This document shows, one piece after another, positions 1-5,414 of a stretch of 5,768 nt of DNA. A program made the translations under genes and the position numbers. Position 1 is the first letter of the stretch. Each line of letters opens with the position of its first letter. The notes under the pieces are model-generated. The model was not told the origin of the DNA and searched no databases. It saw only the letters and a program-made list of their open reading frames with translations. This DNA is from Promethearchaeota archaeon (lineage in GTDB: Archaea > Asgardarchaeota > Lokiarchaeia > Sigynarchaeales > SOKP01), in assembly GCA_016839635.1 (NCBI GenBank), contig JAEOTV010000313.1, forward strand, positions 1 through 5,768. The letters are read 5' to 3'.

Positions 1-2
1 AT

Positions 3-2714
3 TGGCAAGATTTCCTTAAAAAAGATATATATTTAATAGCAAATGAGAAACATAAATTTTTTCGAGAAATTAATCAAATAACTAAATTTCCTCGTCGATC
101 TTTATTCAAGTTTAGAGAAAGAGGACGAATTAGACAATTTAGAAAAAAATTGCGCAAATTTATTGAAGGAATTAATAAATACAATCAAAAATTTGTAGAA
201 AAACGATTAAAAGTTTACTCATCCTTTTTAGATGGAAAGGATGATGGATTAAAATATCCTTTAGATGATGAACAAAGATTAGCTGTAATTAAAGATGATA
301 AGCATAATCTCGTAATTGCAGGAGCGGGTTCAGGGAAGACTAGTGTAATTTCTTCTAGAATTGCTTATTTGATTAGAAGAAAGGACAGGGTTGATAAAGA
401 GAGAATTTTAGCGCTTGCTTTTACTAGAGTAGCTGCCGATGAGATGAAAGAAAGATTAAAAAAAAATTATGGCATTGAAATTGATATCTCTACTTTCCAT
501 GCTTTAGGAAGAAGCATAATAGAAGAGGAACTAGGTCATAAACCAAAACTTATATTTGATGGAAATGAAAAAAAAATATATGAACTCATTGAAAAATTAT
601 TTATGGATGTACTCAAGGAAGAAAAATATCAACGTATCCTTATTGAATATTTAGCATATCATTCAGAGCAAGAAGTCGAACAAGAATCATTTGAAGATAA
701 AGAAGAATATTTCAACTACATGAGAAATAAAAAATACTCTACTCTTAACGATATTTCTGTAAAATCTGTATCTGAAAGAAATATTGGAAACTTTCTTTTC
801 TTACATAGTATCCGATTTGAATATGAACCTCTAGTAGAATGGGTTGATGAGAGCGAAGAGGATAAGGAATACCATCCTGACATCTATCTTCCTGACTATG
901 ACGTGTATATTGAACATTGGGGATTGAATAAAAGTAATCAAGTTCCAGAATGGTTTACGAAAACTACAGAAGAATATTTAGAGTTAAGACAATGGAAATT
1001 GGAGCAATTTGAGAAATATAATAAAAATCTCATACAGACTTGGGACTATGAACGCTCATCTGATGAATTAAAATCAAAATTAAAGGAAAATTTAAAACGT
1101 GCAATTCCAAATATAGAATTTACCCCATTAACTTATAATGAATTAGTTGAAAAGACATTTGCCTTTAAAGAAAAACGAAATGAAGTAGTTAATCTTGTTG
1201 GAAATTTCATAAAAATATCAAAATGCAATTTTTTTACTGTACAAGACATAACTGAACGAATTAAATCGAAAAAATATAAAAAAAAGCAGAAATTATTCGG
1301 AGAATTGGCTCTTGAAGTGTACAAGAGGTATCAAGATTACTTAAATAACGAAAATCGGATTGATTTCAACGATATGATTAATATAGCTGTTGAATTGACT
1401 AAACAAAATCCTGAAAAGTATATTAATAGGTATGACCATGTTTTAGTTGATGAATTCCAAGATATTTCTTATCAAAGGCTGAAGCTAATCAAGTGTTTTG
1501 TCAGTGATAACTCGAATACCAAGTTATTCTGTGTCGGCGATGATTGGCAAAGTATATATCAATTTACTGGCAGTGACGTCCGATTTTTTGTCAACTTCAA
1601 AGATTATTTTCCGAATCCAGAAATCACATACCTAAATAGTAATTACCGAAGTAGTCAAATAATAGTTGGTATTTCTAATGAGCTAATAGCCAGAAATAAG
1701 AAACAGATTGCAAAAGAAACCCATTCAACTCATGATCTTGGAATGCAACCTATGTTTATTGATTTTACTTCAAATTTTGATTATAGGTATAAAATCCAAT
1801 ATGAAAATATCTATAACCTTATCCAAATCCTATTGGATGATGGTATTGAGCCTCATGAGATTATGGTTTTATCACGATTCAACAAATACTTGAAAGGATT
1901 AGAAATCTTTTGCGGTGCTAGAGGGGTTCCAACCGAATCAGAACATGGTGGAGTACGATTTTATTCTGCCCATAAGTCAAAAGGCTCTGAAAGTCAACAT
2001 GTAATTTTGACAGATATGACTTCAGGACTCTATGGGTTTCCTTGTGAAATACAAGATTCGTCTGTAATGGAATTAGCAAAAAGATTTGAGTCTGATGGAT
2101 TCATTGACGAAGAAAGAAGACTCTTTTATGTTGCTCTCACACGAAGTAAAAAATTTCTCTATCTCTACAGTTTGGAACATAGCAACTCTATGTTTTTAAA
2201 TGAGATTAATCCATATCTATTGAGGTTACGGTTAGACAATACACAGAGATGGGATGAAGGACTTTCTGATTATATGAAATCTTTCATTAAAGGAATTTTA
2301 CCAGATATTCCCATATCCTGTCCTAATTGTGACAGCTTTTTAGTTAAACGGAGTGGAAAGAAGGGAAATTTCCTTGGATGTAGCCATTACCCAAAATGTA
2401 CTTATACTCAGGATTTAGAAGATTTATCAGAACGATATGAAGATAAAGAAGTTCTTACTGTAGATTCCCTTCCAAGACGTTGTACACAATGCGGAAAACT
2501 TATGGCGATTCGTAAAGGGCAGTACGGTGGGTTTTTAGGATGCACAGGATATCCAAACTGTAGATTCACGTTTAGCCTTGGTGGTGATACAACAGTCATA
2601 TGCCCAAGGTGTGGAAGTCCCTTAGCGATAAGAAAGGGGCGATATGGATTCTTTTTGGGTTGTACAAACTATCCTCGTTGTAAATATTTAATGGATTTTA
2701 AAAAATCACGATAA
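3..2714 (+). CDS. UvrD/Rep superfamily 1 DNA helicase (helicase IV-like) with nuclease-like insert and three C-terminal zinc ribbons, 5' partial
   Basis: The frame is open from the left edge, so the true start lies upstream; a TTG at 150 is only an internal candidate. Numbering visible codons from position 3, 903 residues are seen. A basic N-terminal region comes first, then a Q motif (Q91), Walker A GAGSGKT at 107-113, the AFTRVAADEM region, motif II DEFQD at 483-487, motif III GDDWQSIYQFTGSD at 512-525, YRSSQ at 548, motif V HKSKGSE at 657 and motif VI EERRLFYVALTRSKK at 703-717. These define an ATP-dependent SF1A 3'-5' DNA translocase, closest to helicase IV. Between Walker A and motif II lies a segment with E258, HPD (D293), IEH (E304) and K332 that resembles the PD-(D/E)XK nuclease fold. 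The tail carries three CxxC-16-CxxxxxC ribbons starting at C773, C827 and C867, like those of type IA topoisomerases. A role in DNA repair or restart is inferred. Helicase identity is secure; nuclease activity is not. Confidence 0.95.
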   Translation, partial: WQDFLKKDIYLIANEKHKFFREINQITKFPRRSLFKFRERGRIRQFRKKLRKFIEGINKYNQKFVEKRLKVYSSFLDGKDDGLKYPLDDEQRLAVIKDDKHNLVIAGAGSGKTSVISSRIAYLIRRKDRVDKERILALAFTRVAADEMKERLKKNYGIEIDISTFHALGRSIIEEELGHKPKLIFDGNEKKIYELIEKLFMDVLKEEKYQRILIEYLAYHSEQEVEQESFEDKEEYFNYMRNKKYSTLNDISVKSVSERNIGNFLFLHSIRFEYEPLVEWVDESEEDKEYHPDIYLPDYDVYIEHWGLNKSNQVPEWFTKTTEEYLELRQWKLEQFEKYNKNLIQTWDYERSSDELKSKLKENLKRAIPNIEFTPLTYNELVEKTFAFKEKRNEVVNLVGNFIKISKCNFFTVQDITERIKSKKYKKKQKLFGELALEVYKRYQDYLNNENRIDFNDMINIAVELTKQNPEKYINRYDHVLVDEFQDISYQRLKLIKCFVSDNSNTKLFCVGDDWQSIYQFTGSDVRFFVNFKDYFPNPEITYLNSNYRSSQIIVGISNELIARNKKQIAKETHSTHDLGMQPMFIDFTSNFDYRYKIQYENIYNLIQILLDDGIEPHEIMVLSRFNKYLKGLEIFCGARGVPTESEHGGVRFYSAHKSKGSESQHVILTDMTSGLYGFPCEIQDSSVMELAKRFESDGFIDEERRLFYVALTRSKKFLYLYSLEHSNSMFLNEINPYLLRLRLDNTQRWDEGLSDYMKSFIKGILPDIPISCPNCDSFLVKRSGKKGNFLGCSHYPKCTYTQDLEDLSERYEDKEVLTVDSLPRRCTQCGKLMAIRKGQYGGFLGCTGYPNCRFTFSLGGDTTVICPRCGSPLAIRKGRYGFFLGCTNYPRCKYLMDFKKSR

Positions 2715-2753
2715 AAGAGTATTATTTCACATGAAAAAATAGTTAAAAATATC

Positions 2754-2776
2754 TATAGTGATTTCTATATTTTTTT
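2754..2776 (+). terminator. Possible terminator of the helicase gene: weak hairpin plus T7 run
   Basis: A 5-bp stem (TATAG 2754-2758 with CTATA 2765-2769, loop of 6) runs straight into seven T at 2770-2776, about 40 bases after the helicase stop. Archaeal polymerase can stop at oligo-T alone, so the T run matters more than the weak AT stem. The same stretch could also be part of the promoter of the next gene. Confidence 0.3.
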
Positions 2777-2816
2777 GTAGATATCCATTTTTGTAAAAAT
2801 TCGGAATGTATGTTCT

Positions 2817-3443
2817 ATGGATCCTACCGCTGATGAGATATTAAGAAAGCTTTTAAAAGATATTCCCGGAATAAAAGAAGCAGCAATAGTCTCAGCTGAT
2901 GGTTTACCAATTGCTTCAGCTCTTCCCCCCCATGCTGATGAAACAATGATGGCCGCGATTACCACCTCTTTACACTCCTTATCCAAAAGAGCTAATATCG
3001 AAATGAATAAAGGCGATTTTGATCAATTATATCTCAAGGGTTCTAATGGCTATCTTTTGGTTATGGATGCGGGTGATGCGTTTTTAATGCAATCTGTAGA
3101 TAAGAAAGTAAGACTCGGGGCAATTTTATTAGATAATAGGAGGATTTGCGAAAAAATTACATCAGAAAATTTGGATTCTAACGAATTCTATGAACCTACA
3201 ACAACATTTCCCTTCATCACGCCATTTCCTTCTGTTGTCGCAAGAATGGATAAGCCAGAATTACAACCAGTTGTTATGAAGAAAACGGCAGTAGTAATAT
3301 CAAAAAATGGGATGCCAATCACTTCAACACTTCCGAAATATGTTAATAAAATGACAATGGGTCTTATAGCTCCTACGCTTCTTTCCTTATCTGAAATAGC
3401 TATTTTTGAGATGAAAAAGGTAGCTTTGATCAACTATATATAA
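2817..3443 (+). CDS. Roadblock/LC7 domain protein (N-terminal piece of the split Roadblock-Roadblock-GTPase gene)
   Basis: The ATG at 2817 begins right before the first helix of a Roadblock/LC7 domain (residues about 4-110). Recognisable blocks are LLKDIPGIKEAAIVSADGLP, the SLSKRANIEMNKGDFDQLYL region and RLGAILLDNRRICEKI. The wording is typical of Asgard Roadblock proteins. A linker at about 115-155 is rich in Pro, Phe and Thr. A second Roadblock domain starts near 157 (TAVVISKNGMP) and is well formed up to FEMKK at about 201, where this frame runs into a spurious tail VALINYI and stops. The N-terminal helix of domain 2 is shortened or diverged. No signal peptide or membrane segment is seen, so it is cytosolic. 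There is no good Shine-Dalgarno site; the gene lies about 100 bases after the helicase. Roadblock domains dimerise and bind or activate small GTPases, so the tandem could pair within one chain. Confidence 0.9.
   Translation: MDPTADEILRKLLKDIPGIKEAAIVSADGLPIASALPPHADETMMAAITTSLHSLSKRANIEMNKGDFDQLYLKGSNGYLLVMDAGDAFLMQSVDKKVRLGAILLDNRRICEKITSENLDSNEFYEPTTTFPFITPFPSVVARMDKPELQPVVMKKTAVVISKNGMPITSTLPKYVNKMTMGLIAPTLLSLSEIAIFEMKKVALINYI
3414..3419 (+). other. Frameshift point in an A5G run (-1 shift, or one missing A)
   Basis: Frame 2817 reads gag atg aaa aag gta; one step back it reads aaa aag ggt agc ttt gat. Only the shifted reading gives MKKGSFDQLYIKGSNGY, which matches MNKGDFDQLYLKGSNGY of the first Roadblock domain at the same point. 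The shifted frame has a stop at 3407-3409 and no ATG, GTG or TTG before 3497, so it cannot begin independently at a domain edge. The site resembles the AAAAAG core of the dnaX slippery site but has G instead of A at its first position. Confidence 0.85.
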
Positions 3444-3496
3444 AGGGTTCCAATGGGTATCTTTTATTTCTACAAGCTGGCCCCAATGCTTTATTA

Positions 3497-4069
3497 ATGG
3501 TTTTAGCAGGTAAAGATATGCGACTTGGGATAATATTATTAGATTGTAGAAGGATTTGTGAAAAAATTGCACAAATGACATTTGAGCCTGAATTATCAAA
3601 CAATTTTAAATCTGTTTTAGTTGGAGATAGTGGAGTCGGTAAGACAGCTTTAGCCCTTAAATTTTCCAAGGTATTCTTTGCGGAAGATTATAAAATGACT
3701 ATAGGTGTAGATTTTCATGTAAATACTGTACCTATCAATACTGCGAAGGGTCAAATTCAATGTAAATTACAGCTTTGGGATGCTGGTTGCCAAGGAAGAT
3801 TTTCTTTCCTAAGACCTATGTACTATGGCCGGGCATTAGGTATATTCTTGGTATTTGATCTTACTAACCCTTCAAGTTTTGAGCATTTACCATTATGGAT
3901 TGAAGAACTAAAGGCTCGCATTAACGCAGAGGTTCCAATTTTACTTGTGGGAAATAAAAGTGATTTAACAGACCAAAGAGCAATTCCAATTGAAAAAATA
4001 AATAAATTCACTAGAAAATTCAATTTATATTATATAGAAACATCAGCCAAAATAACCTTCTTAATTTAA
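3497..4069 (+). CDS. Rab/Ras-like small GTPase preceded by the second half of a Roadblock domain (C-terminal piece of the split gene)
   Basis: Coding sense in this frame really begins at about 3419; the ATG at 3497 is the first start codon but falls inside a Roadblock domain (residues 1-26, ending RLGIILLDCRRICEKI). After a short linker, a small GTPase domain follows. It has G1 GDSGVGKT (43-50), G2 with T68 in MTIGVDF, G3 region WDAGCQGRF (94-102), G4 NKSD (153-156) and G5 SAK (183-185). TIGVDF and the WD-x-x-x-Q-x-RF spacing point to the Rab branch. The G3 glycine of DxxG is Cys98 (codon at 3788-3790), which is unusual because this glycine drives the switch II change in Ras. After SAK the frame reads ITFLI and stops, so the last helix is missing unless a second shift occurs. 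There is no prenylation-type C-terminal Cys in either reading. Without the in-line fusion this piece would have no sensible start or ribosome site. Confidence 0.85.
   Translation: MVLAGKDMRLGIILLDCRRICEKIAQMTFEPELSNNFKSVLVGDSGVGKTALALKFSKVFFAEDYKMTIGVDFHVNTVPINTAKGQIQCKLQLWDAGCQGRFSFLRPMYYGRALGIFLVFDLTNPSSFEHLPLWIEELKARINAEVPILLVGNKSDLTDQRAIPIEKINKFTRKFNLYYIETSAKITFLI
4049..4052 (+). other. Probable second frameshift at an A4 run after the GTPase G5 motif
   Basis: Stepping back one base after aaa at 4049-4051 continues the chain as NNLLNLMIYRL to a stop at 4084-4086. Small GTPases normally continue after SAK with a short loop holding Asn and then an amphipathic helix, which this tail resembles better than ITFLI. 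The extension is only 11 residues, so this is weaker than the first shift. Confidence 0.45.
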
Positions 4070-4166
4070 TGATTTATAGGTTGTAAAAAAATTAAGAAAT
4101 ACTATAAGTCCTTCCTTTTTTCGAAAGCTAATATTAAATAAATAAAAAGATTATAAAAACTAAAGT

Positions 4167-4173
4167 AGGTGAT
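4167..4173 (+). promoter_or_regulatory. Strong Shine-Dalgarno site (AGGTGAT) deciding a TTG start at 4178
   Basis: Seven bases match the archaeal core GGAGGTGATC and end 4 bases before TTG 4178. The other in-frame starts fit worse: GTG 4169 overlaps the site, and ATG 4190 is 16 bases away. Confidence 0.65.
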
Positions 4174-4177
4174 ATGT

Positions 4178-4510
4178 TTGGTAATAGTTATGCTTACTAC
4201 ATGGTTCCCGCATGGTCAAGTTTATAACGCGGGAGAAGTGGTAATCGAAATCATGAAAAAGTTTCCTGAGGGAATGCCTGAGACTCTTGGAAAGCATCTT
4301 GTTAGTAATGTACTTTCCGTAACTAAGGAGGGATATAAGGCTATTAACGTCAGTGAGGTCAAAGAAGAAAAACTCAAAGAATTTTTAGAAATAGCTCACA
4401 AACAACTTATAATGCTCGTTGAAGGGATTGAAGGATATAAATATGAATTAGAATATTTTTACCCCCTTTCCGATGTAATGAAATGGTTGGGAATCAAACT
4501 TCCGAAATAA
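4178..4510 (+). CDS. Small conserved-looking protein of unknown function (about 110 aa, Asgard-type)
   Basis: With the TTG start at 4178, supported by the Shine-Dalgarno site just upstream, the protein has 110 residues and begins LVIVMLTTWFPHG (the first L is read as Met). It is cytosolic: the short hydrophobic start is a beta strand rather than a signal peptide. The layout looks like strand (VIVMLTTWF), helix (AGEVVIEIMKKFPEG), strand (ISNV-like LVSNVLSVTKEG, then KAINVSEV), a long charged helix (KEEKLKEFLEIAHKQLIMLV) and a strand (YKYELEYFYP), ending in WLGIKLPK. This beta-alpha-beta pattern would fit a dimeric ferredoxin-like fold; that is inference. I recall similar 100-110 residue proteins with a TWYP or TWFP motif near the start from Lokiarchaeota, without a known role. 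A TATA-like stretch (ATTAAATAAATA, 4133-4144) lies about 20 bases before the ribosome site, suggesting its own promoter rather than an operon with the GTPase gene. Confidence 0.8.
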   Translation: MVIVMLTTWFPHGQVYNAGEVVIEIMKKFPEGMPETLGKHLVSNVLSVTKEGYKAINVSEVKEEKLKEFLEIAHKQLIMLVEGIEGYKYELEYFYPLSDVMKWLGIKLPK

Positions 4511-4547
4511 ATAGCTTTCTGAGATTAAAAGATTAATACATAATTAA

Positions 4548-4563
4548 TTTCTTTTATTTTTTC
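4548..4563 (+). terminator. Oligo-T terminator candidate after the 4178-4510 gene
   Basis: A pyrimidine-rich run (tttcttttattttttc) starts about 38 bases after the stop at 4510. Archaeal RNA polymerase can terminate at such T runs without a hairpin. Background AT richness lowers the weight of this call. Confidence 0.3.
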
Positions 4564-4582
4564 TCCCTAATAAAATCCATTT

Positions 4583-4792
4583 ATGTGTATCCTATTTGAA
4601 TTATATGATATGTGGTATTGTACTGAATGCCAAGATGAAGATCGTATCTGGTATCACCCATATGGAAGCGAAGAAGATAGACTACAGAATGATTATATTA
4701 ATTATTATTATGAACAAAAAGAAAAGTTCGTTAAAAAGTTCTTAAACAAATATAATAAGGATAAATGTTTACATTTCTATAATTTTAGATAA
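4583..4792 (+). CDS. Possible small CxxC protein, unknown function
   Basis: The reading frame gives 69 residues from ATG 4583, or 60 from ATG 4610, which starts at MWYCTEC. I do not recognise it. It has a CxxC pair (CTEC) near the start, a nearby His (WYHPYG), then a very aromatic and charged helix-like stretch (NDYINYYYEQKEKFVKKFL) and a late Cys and His (KCLHF). This could be a small zinc-binding protein or the remnant of one. No Shine-Dalgarno site precedes either start. In favour of a gene: it fills an otherwise empty gap, is not a shadow of another gene, and has a non-random WY-rich composition. Against: it is short and the region is AT-rich. A T-rich stretch right after the stop could end its transcript. 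Confidence 0.4.
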   Translation: MCILFELYDMWYCTECQDEDRIWYHPYGSEEDRLQNDYINYYYEQKEKFVKKFLNKYNKDKCLHFYNFR

Positions 4793-4794
4793 TC

Positions 4795-4815
4795 TTTTTT
4801 TACTTACTTTTTTTA
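4795..4815 (+). terminator. T-rich terminator candidate downstream of the small CxxC ORF
   Basis: Two T7 runs separated by acttac lie directly after the stop at 4792, in the gap between this plus-strand ORF and the minus-strand toxin gene that converges on it. They suit oligo-T termination on the plus strand. Nothing else was seen in 4793-4905. Confidence 0.4.
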
Positions 4816-4905
4816 AATTATTTATTATATCTTTAAAATTAATTATTTTCACCATTTTATCTGCTCGTAGATTTGTTTTAATATTTGAAATAACTTAAAT
4901 TTAAT

Positions 4906-5097
4906 TTATTTTTTCACTAATCCAGATTCTTCAATGAGTTTAGTGCCAATTTTTAATTTTAATTGAGCTAATGGTAGGCTTCCATAATTCTGAATACCTA
5001 ACATATTGAAATCATGTAATGTGAAGACATCAAAACCTAAATCACGAATTACATCTTTAATCGAGAGAGGTACATTCTCGTCGAGAAGAAAATTCAA
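4906..5097 (-). CDS. DUF5615 PIN-like toxin, short and probably internally deleted
   Basis: The N-terminal part MNFLLDENVPLSIKDVI, followed by RDLGFDVFTLHDFNMLGIQN, matches DUF5615 (Mut7-C-like, PIN-like) toxins, which are thought to act as RNases in VapBC-like pairs. The DEN acidic motif is present. The start is TTG at 5097, three bases after the DUF433 stop and with a good Shine-Dalgarno site, so the pair is co-transcribed and translationally close. Family members are usually about 90-120 residues; this one has 63. After GIQN the usual central block with the ITxDxDF acidic motif is missing. The last residues (KLKIGTKLIEESGLVKK) resemble the usual C-terminal end (GKLIIVEES-type). This suggests loss of the middle and an inactive toxin. 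I searched the other frames downstream by eye and found no ITxDxDF-like block. Family call is firm for the first 40 residues; the deletion is inference. Confidence 0.75.
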   Translation of the reverse strand: MNFLLDENVPLSIKDVIRDLGFDVFTLHDFNMLGIQNYGSLPLAQLKLKIGTKLIEESGLVKK

Positions 5098-5100
5098 GGA

Positions 5101-5343
5101 TTATACCTCTTTACTTATAATGTCATCAATATCCACATTTATAAGATTTTCATTTGCATCCTTTCCAATCTTAAGAAGAGTTAGAATAATATTACGATCT
5201 AAATGCGGATATTCTTTAAGAATTTCAGTGATTGAATAATTCAATCCGATTAATTCATAAATTAAAGCAACGGGAATTCTAGTACACTTAATGATAGGCT
5301 TTCCTCCTAAAATTTCCGGATTACTTTCGATAATATCTGACAT
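5101..5343 (-). CDS. DUF433 antitoxin
   Basis: The 80-residue protein from ATG 5343 is a full-length DUF433 member, with the family hallmark NPEILGGKPIIKCTRIPVAL at residues 8-27, followed by YELIGLNYSITEILKEYPHL and a helix (RNIILTLLKIG). DUF433 proteins carry a helix-turn-helix-like fold and are the antitoxin partner of DUF5615 or Mut7-C toxins. They are expected to bind the toxin through the C-terminal tail and to repress their own promoter. The usual GTR of the motif is CTR here (Cys20 in KCTRIPV), a small deviation. It is the first gene of a two-gene minus-strand unit and lies 3 bases from the toxin start. A TATA box about 31 bases upstream of the ATG and a 12-bp palindrome between them fit an autoregulated, nearly leaderless transcript. 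The family call is confident. Confidence 0.9.
   Translation of the reverse strand: MSDIIESNPEILGGKPIIKCTRIPVALIYELIGLNYSITEILKEYPHLDRNIILTLLKIGKDANENLINVDIDDIISKEV
5105..5109 (-). promoter_or_regulatory. Shine-Dalgarno site (GAGGT) for the toxin TTG start
   Basis: On the minus strand GAGGT ends 7 bases before TTG 5097 and lies within the last codons of the antitoxin gene. It supports TTG 5097 as the real toxin start and coupled translation. Confidence 0.6.
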
Positions 5344-5352
5344 TTTCTATGA

Positions 5353-5364
5353 TACTATATAGTA
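5353..5364. promoter_or_regulatory. Perfect 12-bp palindrome, candidate operator of the toxin-antitoxin operon
   Basis: TACTATATAGTA is its own reverse complement and sits between the antitoxin TATA box (5370-5379) and the antitoxin ATG (5343), near the expected transcription start. That is where an autoregulatory antitoxin would block transcription. Short AT palindromes also occur by chance in such DNA. Confidence 0.35.
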
Positions 5365-5369
5365 AAATA

Positions 5370-5379
5370 TATTTAAATA
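5370..5379 (-). promoter_or_regulatory. TATA box of the DUF433-DUF5615 operon
   Basis: TATTTAAATA is centred about 31 bases upstream of the antitoxin ATG. With the usual archaeal spacing of about 25 bases from the box to the transcription start, the leader would be only a few bases long. The box is itself palindromic, so direction is set by the gene rather than the sequence. Confidence 0.45.
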
Positions 5380-5414
5380 CATATTGGAAAAAGGTTTAAA
5401 TTATCAAATTATCA

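Larger units (their letters stand above)
2817..4086 (+). pseudogene. Composite Roadblock-Roadblock-Rab-like GTPase gene, interrupted by one clear and one probable frameshift
   Basis: Read as one gene, this encodes about 423 residues. A first Roadblock/LC7 domain is followed by a proline- and aromatic-rich linker, a second Roadblock domain and a complete small GTPase domain. The frame moves by -1 at 3414-3419 (A5G run), exactly inside Roadblock domain 2. It appears to move by -1 again at 4049-4052 (A4 run), just after the G5 motif SAK. After the second move the chain continues NNLLNLMIYRL and stops at 4084-4086, giving the expected C-terminal helix. Both events equal the loss of one A from an A-run, so a homopolymer sequencing error is the simplest explanation. 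A real pseudogene or -1 recoding are the alternatives. Roadblock proteins act as GTPase regulators and scaffolds (MglB, Ragulator), so an in-cis regulator-GTPase module is inferred. The two main pieces are also listed separately. Confidence 0.7.

Noticed and set aside
150..2714. TTG at 150 as the helicase start
   Set aside because: The frame stays open to position 3 with protein-like basic sequence and there is no Shine-Dalgarno site before 150; helicase IV proteins have a longer N-terminal region.
3414..3419. Firm call of programmed -1 frameshifting
   Set aside because: The heptamer is G AAA AAG rather than A AAA AAG, no clear downstream stem or upstream Shine-Dalgarno stimulator is seen, and a second similar A-run event points to error or decay.
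3387..3669. Overlapping minus-strand ORFs of 70-80 codons opposite the Roadblock-GTPase gene
   Set aside because: They are antisense shadows of a well-supported coding strand and have no family resemblance.
4793..4905. Possible continuation of the toxin in another frame beyond its stop
   Set aside because: No ITxDxDF-like block or other DUF5615 sequence was found by eye in any minus-strand frame downstream.
5006..5239. Plus-strand ORF of 77 codons across the antitoxin-toxin junction
   Set aside because: It lies antisense to the recognisable DUF433 and DUF5615 genes and its Ser/Arg-rich product looks like a shadow frame.
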